Source: Planctomycetota bacterium (GTDB taxonomy: Bacteria > Planctomycetota > Planctomycetia > Planctomycetales > Planctomycetaceae). Taken from it: a stretch of DNA of 64,000 nt. The stretch covers positions 24,746 to 88,745 of the forward strand of contig JAFEBS010000076.1 in NCBI GenBank assembly GCA_018242525.1. The letters run 5' to 3'. Below, piece after piece: positions 1-8,852 of this stretch. The first letter of the stretch is position 1. Each line of letters starts with the position of its first letter. The translations under genes were made by a program, and so were the position numbers. Under the pieces are notes generated by a model that did no database searches, was not told the DNA's origin, and saw only the letters and a list, made by a program, of their open reading frames with translations.

Positions 1-1224
1 GTGGCGGAGTTCTGGGATAACTTTCGTCACAATCTATTCAAGCCACTGTTGCTGTTTTTCTATATGGGATTCATCGTCCCCTTGCTGAAAATCGATTTCG
101 AGTTCCCACATGTCATTTACCAGGGACTGACCATTTACCTGCTGATTTCCATCGGTTGGCATGGAGGTGAAGAACTGGCCGAACTCTCGGGAGGTGTGCT
201 GCAGCAGGCGTTGATGTTCATGATCGTCGGCTTCTGCACAAACTTCGTCATCGGAATCGCGGCTTACGGAATCCTGCGCAACTTCATTCCCAAAATGCGG
301 CGTATCGATTCCGCCACGGTCGCCGCGTATTACGGTTCCGATTCCGCAGGGACGTTCGTGACGTGTCTGGGTGTGCTGGCGGCGGCTGGGATCGCTTATG
401 CCCCCTATATGCCCGTCATGCTGGCGATCATGGAGATTCCGGGGTGTCTGGTGGGATTGTGGCTCGTGTCACGACTGCGAGGTACCGGAATGGATGCGCT
501 GGGGAATATGCCGGACGAAATCGGATACAACGCGGCGGCGAAGTCTCCTCTGGTGGCTGAAGTTGACATCGCCGAACACCATGGGCACAAGACGGCCGAG
601 GAAAAGGCCGTTGAACAAGAAGCGCGCATGGCGCTGGAGAACAAGGAAGACGAAGACGAAGTTAATGTTCCCCACAAGCCACCGGGGATCTTCAGCGCGG
701 AACTGTTGCGCGAAGTCTTTCTGAATCCTGGTTTGTTTCTGCTGTTCGGGGGGATCATCGTCGGCTTCGCCAGTCGCCTGCAGGGTCATAAAGTCACGGA
801 CGCCGACGACAGTCTGTTTGTCACTTTGTTTCAGGGAATGCTCTGCCTGTTTCTGCTGGAGATGGGAATGACCGCCTCCAGGCGCTTGATGGACCTGAAG
901 ACCGCGGGCTGGCGATTCATCGTATTTGGGCTGGTCGCCCCCAACTTGTTCGCGTCGCTCGGAATCTGCGTGGCACACGGATTCGCCATGGCAACCGGGA
1001 CTCCCTTGCAGCTTGGTACGTATGCTCTGTTTGCGGTTCTGTGCGGGGCCGCATCGTACATCGCCGTCCCCGCCATCCAGCGACTTGCGATTCCCGAGGC
1101 GAGCCCGACACTGCCATTGGCCGCATCTCTGGGTCTGACCTTCTCTTACAATGTCACCGTCGGCATCCCCATTTACATGATTATCGCCCAGTCGATGATC
1201 ATGGCGTTTCCTGTTGCACGCTAG
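1..1224 (+). CDS. sbtA: SbtA-like sodium-dependent bicarbonate transporter
   Basis: A 407-residue polytopic membrane protein of the SbtA (former DUF897) family, which imports bicarbonate with sodium across the inner membrane. Two blocks of hydrophobic helices (about residues 10-160 and 240-405) flank a long charged loop at about 185-230 rich in Glu, Asp and Lys, the usual SbtA layout with a cytoplasmic middle loop. Length is close to the cyanobacterial protein (about 370 residues) with a longer loop. It starts with GTG at the very first base of the window, so the real start could lie upstream. No SbtB (PII-like partner) is visible, though it could lie outside the window. The gene converges on the glycosyltransferase gene with only two bases between the stop codons. 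Confidence 0.85.
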   Translation: MAEFWDNFRHNLFKPLLLFFYMGFIVPLLKIDFEFPHVIYQGLTIYLLISIGWHGGEELAELSGGVLQQALMFMIVGFCTNFVIGIAAYGILRNFIPKMRRIDSATVAAYYGSDSAGTFVTCLGVLAAAGIAYAPYMPVMLAIMEIPGCLVGLWLVSRLRGTGMDALGNMPDEIGYNAAAKSPLVAEVDIAEHHGHKTAEEKAVEQEARMALENKEDEDEVNVPHKPPGIFSAELLREVFLNPGLFLLFGGIIVGFASRLQGHKVTDADDSLFVTLFQGMLCLFLLEMGMTASRRLMDLKTAGWRFIVFGLVAPNLFASLGICVAHGFAMATGTPLQLGTYALFAVLCGAASYIAVPAIQRLAIPEASPTLPLAASLGLTFSYNVTVGIPIYMIIAQSMIMAFPVAR

Positions 1225-1226
1225 AT

Positions 1227-2264
1227 TCAGCGTGCCGCATTCATCCATCGATGCAGAACTCGACGACCGACCCGTACTGGACCTTCCTGGAAGGCAAGTC
1301 GATAAATCCGGGTGGAGAGGCGTTCCGGCGTCTGCTGAGCGGCCAGAATCTCGCGAACCTGCTGGATGACGTTTGAGTCTTCCTCGGGAATGGAGTCCTC
1401 GCGTCGGTTGAGCAGTCGTGTCCAGGCCTGCAGGTGTTCGCGTGCGTAGTTGTCCCACGTCCAGGCGCTGACCAGGTGCCCTCGCTGTCGGTGCTGTTGG
1501 TCGATGGTCGTGAGAATCGTGATCAGTTCGTCGAGTGTTTCAAATGGATGCGTGATACCGTCGGGGACGTCGAGATGAAACCCCTGAGGGGTCACAATGG
1601 TCGGGACACCGGCTGCGAGCGCGTCCAGGAATCCCATTGAACCTTCGTCCTGCCCAAGATACAGGTAATAGTCCAGGCTGGGCATCAGATCGCAATACAG
1701 GCGATAGTCGAAGCGTTTCCAGTATTCCACGTGAAAGCCACGCTGACACAGTCGGCCGACGATCTCTTCCCAGCCATCCCCCATGATTCGAAAGCGAAAG
1801 CTGGCCGGGCTGAATTGCGCCGTTGCTTGTTCCAGCAACTGTTCCCGCTTGCGACCGTCCGGATAGAGCCGGGTGGTCAATCCCAGCACCAGTGGCCGGG
1901 GTTGCATGACATGATCGTGTGCGGGATGTGCCACGGCCAGTTTGCTCCGCGGAAACCCGGCCGCCACGAGTTGATCACATGTCTGACGTGACATGCAGAA
2001 GGCCAGTTCGGCATGTTGCAACTGGAGCCGTGCCAATTGCTGTTCCCACGGGAACGCGAAATGCGTGAGCATCAGTGTATCCGTCGAGTATCGTCGACCA
2101 TCATAGTTCATGTAGATGACATGATGGTTGATATCGGCACGTCGGCTGGGAGTTTGAGAGATCTCGGCAGCGACCCCCAGTTCTCGCAGATGCTCGTGCA
2201 GTTTGCGTGAGATCTTGGACAGGATCCAGGAGCCGGATTCGTAATTGACGATGCGAACTTTCAC
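1227..2264 (-). CDS. Glycosyltransferase, GT4-like (GT-B fold)
   Basis: A 345-residue protein that resembles a GT-B glycosyltransferase, probably moving a sugar from a nucleotide donor to a surface glycan. The C-terminal half carries the donor-site pattern: LGQDEGSMGFLDALAAGVPT at about residues 203-222, followed by a TPQGFH turn. The N-terminal half, with MNYDGRRYS near 52-60, is divergent and I cannot assign an acceptor. It is the last gene of a four-gene minus-strand operon; its ATG overlaps the methyltransferase stop by 4 bp (2261-2264), which points to translational coupling. Exact family and substrate are not determinable by eye. Confidence 0.7.
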   Translation of the reverse strand: MKVRIVNYESGSWILSKISRKLHEHLRELGVAAEISQTPSRRADINHHVIYMNYDGRRYSTDTLMLTHFAFPWEQQLARLQLQHAELAFCMSRQTCDQLVAAGFPRSKLAVAHPAHDHVMQPRPLVLGLTTRLYPDGRKREQLLEQATAQFSPASFRFRIMGDGWEEIVGRLCQRGFHVEYWKRFDYRLYCDLMPSLDYYLYLGQDEGSMGFLDALAAGVPTIVTPQGFHLDVPDGITHPFETLDELITILTTIDQQHRQRGHLVSAWTWDNYAREHLQAWTRLLNRREDSIPEEDSNVIQQVREILAAQQTPERLSTRIYRLAFQEGPVRVGRRVLHRWMNAAR

Positions 2265-3064
2265 GAAGGCGTCTCCTCATCGCGGGCTTGAGCAACAATG
2301 GCCACGTTCCACGAATCGTAAGAAGGCGGCAAATGCAGCGACGGAAACGAGCAGGCATGCACTGTTTGAAGTCCGGCGCGACTCAGTCTCTGCTGCAGTT
2401 CCGGCAGGAAAAAGTACCGCAGCGCATGGCACTCCTGAATTTCATTCGTCAACGATGTTTCGGCAAACTGCTGGACCTGATAGCAAACCCGTACGGTTCG
2501 TTCGGCCAGATTCCAATTTGGCACGCAGTGACGCACCGTGCGAAGATTGCCCTCCAGAACCTTGGTTCTGGCCTGCGGGCACTGGTTTAAAACGGCGGGA
2601 CCAAACCAGAAGTCGGCGACAAACAGACCTCCGGGGACAAGTGATCGCCGCACTGAGTTCAACATGCCGTCCAGCGCATCGTCGCTGACCTGGTAGCTCA
2701 TGACGGCGAACATGCTGATGACTGCATCGAATCGAGATTGCGCGTTGAAGTGGCAGGCATCCCCGTGCAGTAACAGCAATCGATCTCCATGATCCGACAC
2801 GTCGACCTTCTGGCGGGCAATTGCGAGCATGGCGGGTGACCGGTCAATTCCCACGACGTTGTAACCGCGTTTTGCCAGCGGCAGGGCGTGTCCCCCGGTA
2901 CCACATCCCAGATCGAGCACTCGCTGGATGCGGCGACCCCACCGGTGAAAGACCTGCTCGAGGAAATCACACTCCGAGTCGTAATCCTTTTCCTCGTACA
3001 GAAGATCATAGACGTCGGCATACTGGCCAAAGGCCTCAGTTGCCGTCAGGCCGATGGAAGGCAT
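2261..3064 (-). CDS. Class I SAM-dependent methyltransferase
   Basis: A 267-residue Rossmann-fold methyltransferase. Motif I (VLDLGCGTGGHALPLA, about residues 49-64) binds S-adenosylmethionine, and the following GYNVVGIDRSPAML fits motif II. The N-terminal AFGQYADVYDLLY is typical of small-molecule or sugar methyltransferases of the Methyltransf_25 type. It overlaps the DegT aminotransferase by 19 bp upstream and the glycosyltransferase by 4 bp downstream, so the four proteins are probably made together. A likely job is methylation of an amino or deoxy sugar or of a glycan, inferred from the neighbours only. Confidence 0.8.
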   Translation of the reverse strand: MPSIGLTATEAFGQYADVYDLLYEEKDYDSECDFLEQVFHRWGRRIQRVLDLGCGTGGHALPLAKRGYNVVGIDRSPAMLAIARQKVDVSDHGDRLLLLHGDACHFNAQSRFDAVISMFAVMSYQVSDDALDGMLNSVRRSLVPGGLFVADFWFGPAVLNQCPQARTKVLEGNLRTVRHCVPNWNLAERTVRVCYQVQQFAETSLTNEIQECHALRYFFLPELQQRLSRAGLQTVHACSFPSLHLPPSYDSWNVAIVAQARDEETPS

Positions 3065-4200
3065 TGGTGTGTCTCCGGATTCGTCGCCTGCGCTGGTTGC
3101 AGGCAGACTTTGACATGGTGGCTGATCTCGCGGATTTGCTCGTCGGTCAGCGTCATTCCATTCGGCAGATAAAGTCCCTGTCGCGCCAGGCGCTCGGCGA
3201 CCGGATACCGTTCGTTGTGGAACAGCCCCATCTGCTGAAATACAGGCTGCTCATGCATGTTCCAGAAGAACGGCCTGGATTCGATGCCTCGTTGAGCCAG
3301 TCGCAGGCGGACTTCAGCCGCATCCGGTCCCCGAGTGTCATCGACCAGGAATCCGCAAACCCAGTAGACGGATCTGGCCCACGACTGCTCGCAGGGGCCC
3401 GTCAGGTTTGGCAGACCGTGCAGGTCTTGTTTGTAGCGGGACGCAATCATCCGCTTCCGGGCGATGGTGTCATCGATCCGCCGCATCTGGGAGACACCCA
3501 GGGCGGCTTGCAGGTTGGTCAGGCGGAAATTGTGACCCAACCGCGAGTGCTGAAACCGGCGTTGTCGCTCGAAGCACAGGTTTCTTAACTGTCGGACTCG
3601 TTCCGCCTGATGTGGGTCCCTGACCAGAACCATTCCTCCTTCACCAGTCGACACCAGCTTGTTGGCATAGAAACTGAAGACACTGATGTCTCCCAGGCTG
3701 CCACATTTCTGACCGCGATATTCGGCTCCATGGGCTTCGGCGGCATCTTCGATCACCTGCAGATTGTGTTGCCGGGCAATCTGTTGAATCGGCCACATGT
3801 CGGCAGGATGCCCATATGTATGAACCACGATGATTGCGCGCGTTCGCGCGGTGACACAGCTGGCCACTTGCCCCACATTCATTTGCCAGTCATCGGGATT
3901 GCTGTCGACCAGCACCGGGACTCCACCGCAGCGGACGACTGCCTGCGCCACTGAGATGATCGAAAAGGTCGGCACGATCACTTCGTCGCCCGGTTGCAGA
4001 TCCAGCAGTTCTACGGCAATCTGCAACGCCGCCGTGCCACTGCTGACGCTGATCCCGAATGGCATCCCGCAATACGAGGCCCAGCAATTCTCAAACTCGT
4101 CAATGTACCGGCCTGCGGACGAGATCCATCCAGACCGCAGACAGTCATTGACGAGTTCGATATCCTGAATTGTCACGGACGGTTCGCAGACCGGAATCAT
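3046..4200 (-). CDS. DegT/DnrJ/EryC1/StrS-family PLP aminotransferase
   Basis: A 384-residue PLP enzyme of the sugar aminotransferase family, which converts keto-sugar nucleotides to amino sugars (some relatives are dehydratases). Visible landmarks are SVSSGTAAL (about 51-59, phosphate binding), EDAAEAHGA (151-159, Asp that pairs with the PLP ring nitrogen) and FYANKLVSTGEGG (177-189) with Lys181 as the Schiff-base lysine, so it should be an active aminotransferase rather than a His-type dehydratase. The ATG overlaps the cupin stop by 4 bp. With a cupin, methyltransferase and glycosyltransferase in the same operon it most likely makes an unusual amino sugar. Confidence 0.9.
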   Translation of the reverse strand: MIPVCEPSVTIQDIELVNDCLRSGWISSAGRYIDEFENCWASYCGMPFGISVSSGTAALQIAVELLDLQPGDEVIVPTFSIISVAQAVVRCGGVPVLVDSNPDDWQMNVGQVASCVTARTRAIIVVHTYGHPADMWPIQQIARQHNLQVIEDAAEAHGAEYRGQKCGSLGDISVFSFYANKLVSTGEGGMVLVRDPHQAERVRQLRNLCFERQRRFQHSRLGHNFRLTNLQAALGVSQMRRIDDTIARKRMIASRYKQDLHGLPNLTGPCEQSWARSVYWVCGFLVDDTRGPDAAEVRLRLAQRGIESRPFFWNMHEQPVFQQMGLFHNERYPVAERLARQGLYLPNGMTLTDEQIREISHHVKVCLQPAQATNPETHQCLPSA

Positions 4201-4619
4201 CGCAGGGGTTCCTTTTCGGCGAGTCCGGTGTAGGGCCCCTGTTTGATTTCCAGCAGCGTCGTGTCCTCAAGGAAACGCAATCCGTGTCCGCCCGAGACCA
4301 GCAGCAGAATGTCGAGGCGTCGCAGATTCCAGGTCCCCATGAACGACTTATCCAGGCCGTACAAGTCCACTTCCGCGCTGCCTCGCAACACGATCAGCGT
4401 TTCCGGGGTGCCCACCAAATGGCGTTGCAACGGAAGGTGGGTATGGGTCTGAACGGAACCACCACGCGGGTAGACCACAAACCCGGCCTGCTGATAGTAG
4501 GAATCCGGAGTCACAAACGTTGTGGATTCGGGAGAAAACTCAGACCGAATCAACGTGGCGATGTGCTGATTGTGCCATTGGATATGTTCGACCAGTCCGT
4601 CTGGGGGGAGAGGACGCAT
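4197..4619 (-). CDS. Small cupin-fold protein
   Basis: A 140-residue single-domain cupin. The region from YPRGGSVQTHTHLP (His-x-His metal ligands) through DILLLVSGGHGLRFLEDT to EIKQGPYTG matches the two conserved cupin motifs. I place the start at the ATG at 4617-4619, preceded by a GAGGTGG ribosome site five bases upstream; the open frame runs on to 4799 but the extra 60 residues are basic and lack conservation signs. It is the first gene of the operon with the DegT aminotransferase, methyltransferase and glycosyltransferase. A role as a sugar isomerase or epimerase is possible but not shown. Confidence 0.7.
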   Translation of the reverse strand: MRPLPPDGLVEHIQWHNQHIATLIRSEFSPESTTFVTPDSYYQQAGFVVYPRGGSVQTHTHLPLQRHLVGTPETLIVLRGSAEVDLYGLDKSFMGTWNLRRLDILLLVSGGHGLRFLEDTTLLEIKQGPYTGLAEKEPLR

Positions 4620-4921
4620 CGCCACCTCGAACAAGTGGGCCAAGTCAGGAAGAGTGGGAGTATCGTTAAAACGAACGCGTATGACCGCTCGTCGACTCTG
4701 TGAACTGCGTGCGTAATGGTGCCGCCGAGAGTGGGGGGCGAAGTGCAATGACCATTTGACAGAACGGATCCAAGCCGGAACATCAAAACGCTTTTGCAAT
4801 CAGTGTTCCAAACATGAAGATAACCTTAATGCGCGCACAAGTATTGTGAAGCCAGAGTTTTGTGTCACACGCAAGGTCTGGGAGATAAAATCCGGCGGAC
4901 GCATGAATCAATTGTAATTAG

Positions 4922-4963
4922 AAAAAAACACGCCGAGATGGAAATTAGTTTTCCATCTCGGCG
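4922..4963 (-). terminator. Rho-independent terminator of the HEAT-repeat gene
   Basis: A perfect 14-bp stem (4931-4944 paired with 4950-4963) with a 5-base loop. Read on the minus strand it is followed by a run of seven T (complement of A at 4922-4928). It sits about 60 bases past the stop of the minus-strand gene ending at 5025 and ends the long minus-strand transcript before the cupin operon begins. Confidence 0.85.
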
Positions 4964-5024
4964 GAGATAGTGCGACGGGCGCCCACCTGACCAGGACCGC
5001 CCGTCTTGGTGACGACTGGTTCGA

Positions 5025-5927
5025 TCAGTCTTTCGACGGCTTTAGAACCGGCACGGAGCCGGGGCTGGCCAGAACCAGCAGCGACTGGGCGGCTCGGATG
5101 CGAGCATCGGGAAACGGGTCTTGCAGCAGGACCTTCAGTCGCTCAGCCGCGCCAACTGCACGTGCATCGCCGGCGAATGTCGCTGCGTAGGTCCGAATGG
5201 AATCGTTGTCGCTGGTCAGGTTTCGCAGGAGTGCAGTGAGACCGTCGTCGTCACCTAGAATCGCCAGTGCGTGTTCAAAGTTGGCTTTCAGTGCGCTGTC
5301 GGAGATCCGGCCCAGCTGCGCTTTCAAGCGGGGGATGTCGCTGCGGTCGCCGATCTGCCCGAGAATCCAAGCCGCAATGGCCGCGTGCTTCGGATCGTCG
5401 TGTCCAAGCAACTTCCGCACCGTTTCCAGCGCGGGCTTATCACCCCCACGCGCCAGTGCTGCGGCCGACATCAATTTCAAGGTCAAATTGTCATTCTGGG
5501 AAAACGCGCGTCGCAGGGCCTTTCCGTCACCAGTCTCGAAGACTTTGAACAGGCTTTCGGCGGCATGGGTGTGGCCGTATTTCTCGTCCGCAGCTAGGAT
5601 CTGCAGCATCACCACAACGGTCGAACGATCACCGGCGCGGGCGATCTCACGAGCCAGTCCGCAGCGCTTCTGATCGTCGACCTCGGTCTTCAACTTTGGC
5701 CGCAGGAATTCAATGATCTCAGGTCCGTCTCCGCCCAGCGTCAGGCCTTCCGCTGCATGCATGGCGGGCCAGAATTCATCGCCGTGCAGGCCGTTGCGCA
5801 GCACCTGCAGGCACTTGGCTCGCGTGGACTCGTCGAGCGTGATGCGTGCCTCTTCGGCCGCTCCGAGCGCGATTGGCAACCACAACCCCGTCAACAATGG
5901 CAGCAGGACTCGAACACTGTGATTCAT
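5025..5927 (-). CDS. Secreted HEAT-repeat protein
   Basis: About 300 residues with an N-terminal signal peptide (start ATG at 5927, AAGGA about eight bases upstream, then a hydrophobic stretch ending near ALGAAEEA). The mature part is made of repeated helical pairs of HEAT/PBS type (for example HAAIAAWILGQIGDRSDIPR and DARIRAAQSLLVLASPGSVP), a scaffold for protein binding. It lies 50 bp behind the SDR gene at 5978-6772 and is the last gene before a strong terminator. No catalytic domain is visible. Confidence 0.8.
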   Translation of the reverse strand: MNHSVRVLLPLLTGLWLPIALGAAEEARITLDESTRAKCLQVLRNGLHGDEFWPAMHAAEGLTLGGDGPEIIEFLRPKLKTEVDDQKRCGLAREIARAGDRSTVVVMLQILAADEKYGHTHAAESLFKVFETGDGKALRRAFSQNDNLTLKLMSAAALARGGDKPALETVRKLLGHDDPKHAAIAAWILGQIGDRSDIPRLKAQLGRISDSALKANFEHALAILGDDDGLTALLRNLTSDNDSIRTYAATFAGDARAVGAAERLKVLLQDPFPDARIRAAQSLLVLASPGSVPVLKPSKD

Positions 5928-5977
5928 CGTGCATTCCTTGTTGGAGTTTGAATTCGGGCATTCCCTGGCTTGCCCGT

Positions 5978-6772
5978 TCACCAGGCCGTCCAGCCACCGT
6001 CAACCAGCAGATTCTGGCCGGTGACATAACTTCCCGCATCGCTTACCAGCATCAGCAGCGGTCCCTTCAACTCGGCAGGCGAACCCATCCGGCCCATTGG
6101 ACATTTCTTCTGCAGTCGCTGCACCATCGGCGACGGAGCATTCTCCGAGGGAAAGGGACCGGGGCTCAGGCAGTTTACGCGCACCCGATCCTGAGCCCAA
6201 TAGACGGCCAGGTGCCGCGTCATGTGAACGATTCCTCCCTTGAGCGTGTGGTATTGGACCGGGCTGGCGGCACAGATTCCGTCGTAGGCGTCCGGGTACG
6301 AACCGACAACGCCATACATTGAGCCGATCATCACGATCGATCCGGGAGCTTGACGGCGGACGACATGATCGCGCAGATGGCGTGCCAGCAGGAAGTAGCC
6401 GGTCGCGTTCTGCAGGTCCTTGTTGAATTCCTCCGCCGTCACACGAGTCAGATCGACGGCATGCCCCTGCTGCCCGTTGTTGATCAGAATATCGATCTGG
6501 CTTGCGGCCGACACGGCTGCATCAAAACCGTCCTTGATCGATTGTTCCTCCATCTGATCAAGCACAACGCTGTGATGTTTGGCACCGCTTGGGGACGGCA
6601 ATTCGTCGACCACCCGCTGAGCACGGTCGCGATCTCGGCTGCCGACAACAACCGTCGCCCCAGCCTCGGCAAGAGCCCGCGCCAGCGACCGACCCAGGTG
6701 ACCGGAGCCGCCCGTGATCAACGCGGCCCGACCCGACAAATCAAACAGTTCCTGAACGGTTGGTTCGTTCAT
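5978..6772 (-). CDS. SDR-family oxidoreductase
   Basis: A 264-residue short-chain dehydrogenase/reductase. It shows the NAD(P)-binding ITGGSGHLGRSLA (about 19-31), NNGQQG (98-103, the NNAG equivalent), Ser151 and the catalytic pair Tyr174-x3-Lys178, and ends in GQNLLVDGGW as usual. The start ATG at 6772 has a GGAGAGG site just upstream; the longer open frame is out of frame inside the next gene and was rejected. It could reduce or oxidise a hydroxy group of the compound handled by the nearby aldolase and aminotransferase. It is separated from the upstream class IV aminotransferase gene by a palindromic repeat. Confidence 0.88.
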   Translation of the reverse strand: MNEPTVQELFDLSGRAALITGGSGHLGRSLARALAEAGATVVVGSRDRDRAQRVVDELPSPSGAKHHSVVLDQMEEQSIKDGFDAAVSAASQIDILINNGQQGHAVDLTRVTAEEFNKDLQNATGYFLLARHLRDHVVRRQAPGSIVMIGSMYGVVGSYPDAYDGICAASPVQYHTLKGGIVHMTRHLAVYWAQDRVRVNCLSPGPFPSENAPSPMVQRLQKKCPMGRMGSPAELKGPLLMLVSDAGSYVTGQNLLVDGGWTAW

Positions 6773-6820
6773 TAACCTCTCCATCATCTGACCGCCACGA
6801 CTCGGCGGCACTGTGCTAAC

Positions 6821-6919
6821 AGCCCGTGGAAAAAGGGGGCTGACCCTTTGGATGGCAACGAATTCAACTTGACAACTGCATGCCCGGAGAGGGTCAGACC
6901 CCTTCTTCCACGGACTGCT
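6821..6919. repeat. Dispersed palindromic element, copy 1
   Basis: Two imperfect arms (about 6821-6858 and 6882-6919) pair over roughly 35 bases. The arms carry the core GGGGGCTGACCC on the left and GGGTCAGACCCC on the right. Related elements with a GGGGTCTGACCCC core occur at 25158-25244 and 28448-28553. It fills the gap between two minus-strand genes, so a transcript through it would form a long hairpin. Confidence 0.75.
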
Positions 6920-6941
6920 GACGCACAACCTGCGACTGGGT

Positions 6942-7871
6942 TCAGGACTCGAGTTGATGCTGTGCCTGAGCAACGATATCGACTCCGACTCGCTCACTCC
7001 ACGCGGCCAGCAGTCGCCGGGCGATCGGACCAACCACGCCGTCAGCAACCGGCAGACCGTTGAAACGGGTCGCCGGCATGATGCAGTAGGGGGTGCTCGT
7101 GAAAAAGACTTCGTCCGCCGTGTACAGGTCGTACGGTTGCAAATGGGTTTCGCGGATCGGAATGCCAAGTTCGATCGCCAGTTCCAGGACCGTTCGACGA
7201 CTGACACCGGCCAGGCAATTGTCGGTCGCCGGGGTTCGCAGCTCGCCGTCCACCACCGCAAAGATGTTGCCCCCTTTGTTCTCGGAGACATTGCCATCGA
7301 CATCCAGGATCACGCACTGGGCATCCGGATCGATCAACCGGGCTTCCGTGTCGGCGAGTGTGTAGAACAGGCGGCTGCGGTTTTTGATGCGCGGGTCGAG
7401 TGACTGGGCTGGAACAGCGCGACTGAGTGAGGTCACGGCGTGGCAGCCTTCCGTGTAGTACCGAGCCCAGCCACGCAGATCCAGGTGATTTGTGAAAATC
7501 ATGATCGTGGCCGGGTTGGTCTGAGCCGGACTGGGACCTGGTTTCATCAGTCCGCGTGAAATATTGTGGACGATCCAGCAATCGTCAGCGGCTCCCATCA
7601 GGGATCGGTTCGCGTCCAGAACCTTCAATGTGACGCGAGTCATCTCCGCGGGCGACAGTCCCGGATCGACGCGACAGACCTTGAGTGACCGATACAGCCG
7701 GGTGATATGTTCATCCAGGCGAAACGGCTGGTGCCGGAAGGTACGGGTCGACTCCGTCAGGCAATCTCCCAGCATGACTGCACTGTCGAAGATCGAGATC
7801 TTGGCCTGGGATTCCGGGACCATCTTTCCCGTCAGGTACACCTGTCGTTCCGGTTGAGCCGTGATATTCAT
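6942..7871 (-). CDS. Class IV (BCAT/D-amino-acid-type) PLP aminotransferase
   Basis: About 309 residues, the normal length for fold-type IV PLP enzymes (branched-chain aminotransferase, D-amino acid aminotransferase, aminodeoxychorismate lyase). Landmarks are FDSAVMLGDCLTESTRTF (28-45), Lys163 in RIKNRSRLF as the likely PLP lysine, VDGNVSENKGGNIFAV and the phosphate-binding TSTPYCIMPA. Start ATG at 7871 has GGAG seven bases upstream. Because the substrate loop is unlike IlvE, I do not call it a valine/leucine enzyme. It follows the deacylase gene by 60 bp in the same direction and probably belongs to the same operon. Confidence 0.85.
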   Translation of the reverse strand: MNITAQPERQVYLTGKMVPESQAKISIFDSAVMLGDCLTESTRTFRHQPFRLDEHITRLYRSLKVCRVDPGLSPAEMTRVTLKVLDANRSLMGAADDCWIVHNISRGLMKPGPSPAQTNPATIMIFTNHLDLRGWARYYTEGCHAVTSLSRAVPAQSLDPRIKNRSRLFYTLADTEARLIDPDAQCVILDVDGNVSENKGGNIFAVVDGELRTPATDNCLAGVSRRTVLELAIELGIPIRETHLQPYDLYTADEVFFTSTPYCIMPATRFNGLPVADGVVGPIARRLLAAWSERVGVDIVAQAQHQLES

Positions 7872-7931
7872 CTGGCAACTCCGTTCTTCGCTGAACGCAT
7901 TGAGACATGGCATGTGACAGCTTCTTTGATT

Positions 7932-8852
7932 TCACGCCGGCCCCGGCAATTCCATAACAACACCGGCCGATTCCCCCTGGCGGATTCGGGGAAACGTTCG
8001 CAGCACCAACACGATTCCCGCGTGAGATGCGTTAATCACCACGGGGGGGCCTGCATGGAGGGGATAGACCGTACCGAGCGGATCGTTTGACTGGACGACA
8101 TCCCCGAGCTTCACGCACGTTTCAAAATAGCCGGTGACTGGTGAGGGATGACAGACCTGCATGTGACCGGAATCGGGACGGGGATTCTCGACCACATGCT
8201 CGATCCGATCCTCCGGTACGGCGCGATCCAGCATCCCGAGTTCGGACATGACATTCAGGCAGCCCTGGACATAGGCTTCAACGCCCTCCGGGTGACAGGT
8301 CGCCGCACCCAGATACTCGCAATAAATCGCCGGCACAGCAGCATCCCGTGCCACCGACAGCGAGCGACCTTCCAGATTGGCGGCCGTGCCCCAGACAATC
8401 GGCAGGTTGAACGCGCGCGCCATCCGCCGCTGGGCGTCCAGGACAGCCGGGTTTGCGTGCATCACGTAGCCCGCCAGCGGATAGACGGAAAGCTCGGTAC
8501 CGCCAGTGTGCAGATCGATATAGAAGTCGGCGCGGCGGATGAATTCACTGAGTGCCCAGGCCGTCTGTTCCGTGATGCTGCCATCCGGGCGTCCGGGGCA
8601 CGTGCGAGCCAGGTCGAGACCATCGTCAGCACAGCGGTGTCCCCGCACGAAGGCCGCTTCGTTCACAACGGGGACCAGAATCACGCGCCCCCGGAATCCG
8701 GAGACGTCACGGGCCTGGGCTTCGAACAGGTCGATCAACCGACGAATCGCCGCCATCGGCTCAAATTCATCTCCATGAACGCCACCGGTAATCAGCAGGG
8801 TTGGCCCGCAGACTTCACTTCGATACTCGAATTGCCGCAGCTCGACGGTCAT
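7932..8852 (-). CDS. Succinylglutamate desuccinylase/aspartoacylase-family zinc deacylase
   Basis: A 306-residue member of the AstE/AspA (M14-like) family, which cleaves an amide between an acyl group and an amino acid. Zinc ligands are visible as GGVHGDEF (His26, Glu29) and DLHTGG (His115), and Glu179 in YCEYLG is the probable catalytic base. The DLART at about 80-84 replaces the usual Asp-Leu-Asn-Arg. A C-terminal beta-domain follows. The ATG overlaps the stop of the preceding SDR gene by 4 bp (8849-8852). It may release an amino compound that the next gene product transaminates; the true substrate is unknown. Confidence 0.82.
   Translation of the reverse strand: MTVELRQFEYRSEVCGPTLLITGGVHGDEFEPMAAIRRLIDLFEAQARDVSGFRGRVILVPVVNEAAFVRGHRCADDGLDLARTCPGRPDGSITEQTAWALSEFIRRADFYIDLHTGGTELSVYPLAGYVMHANPAVLDAQRRMARAFNLPIVWGTAANLEGRSLSVARDAAVPAIYCEYLGAATCHPEGVEAYVQGCLNVMSELGMLDRAVPEDRIEHVVENPRPDSGHMQVCHPSPVTGYFETCVKLGDVVQSNDPLGTVYPLHAGPPVVINASHAGIVLVLRTFPRIRQGESAGVVMELPGPA

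Noticed and set aside
469..1458. 329-residue open frame on the minus strand across the SbtA gene
   Set aside because: Antisense to a clear membrane transporter; low-complexity basic translation and no motif.
6773..7303. N-terminal extension of the SDR gene to give 441 residues
   Set aside because: It lies out of frame inside the class IV aminotransferase gene; the internal ATG at 6772 has a good ribosome site and begins the family fold.
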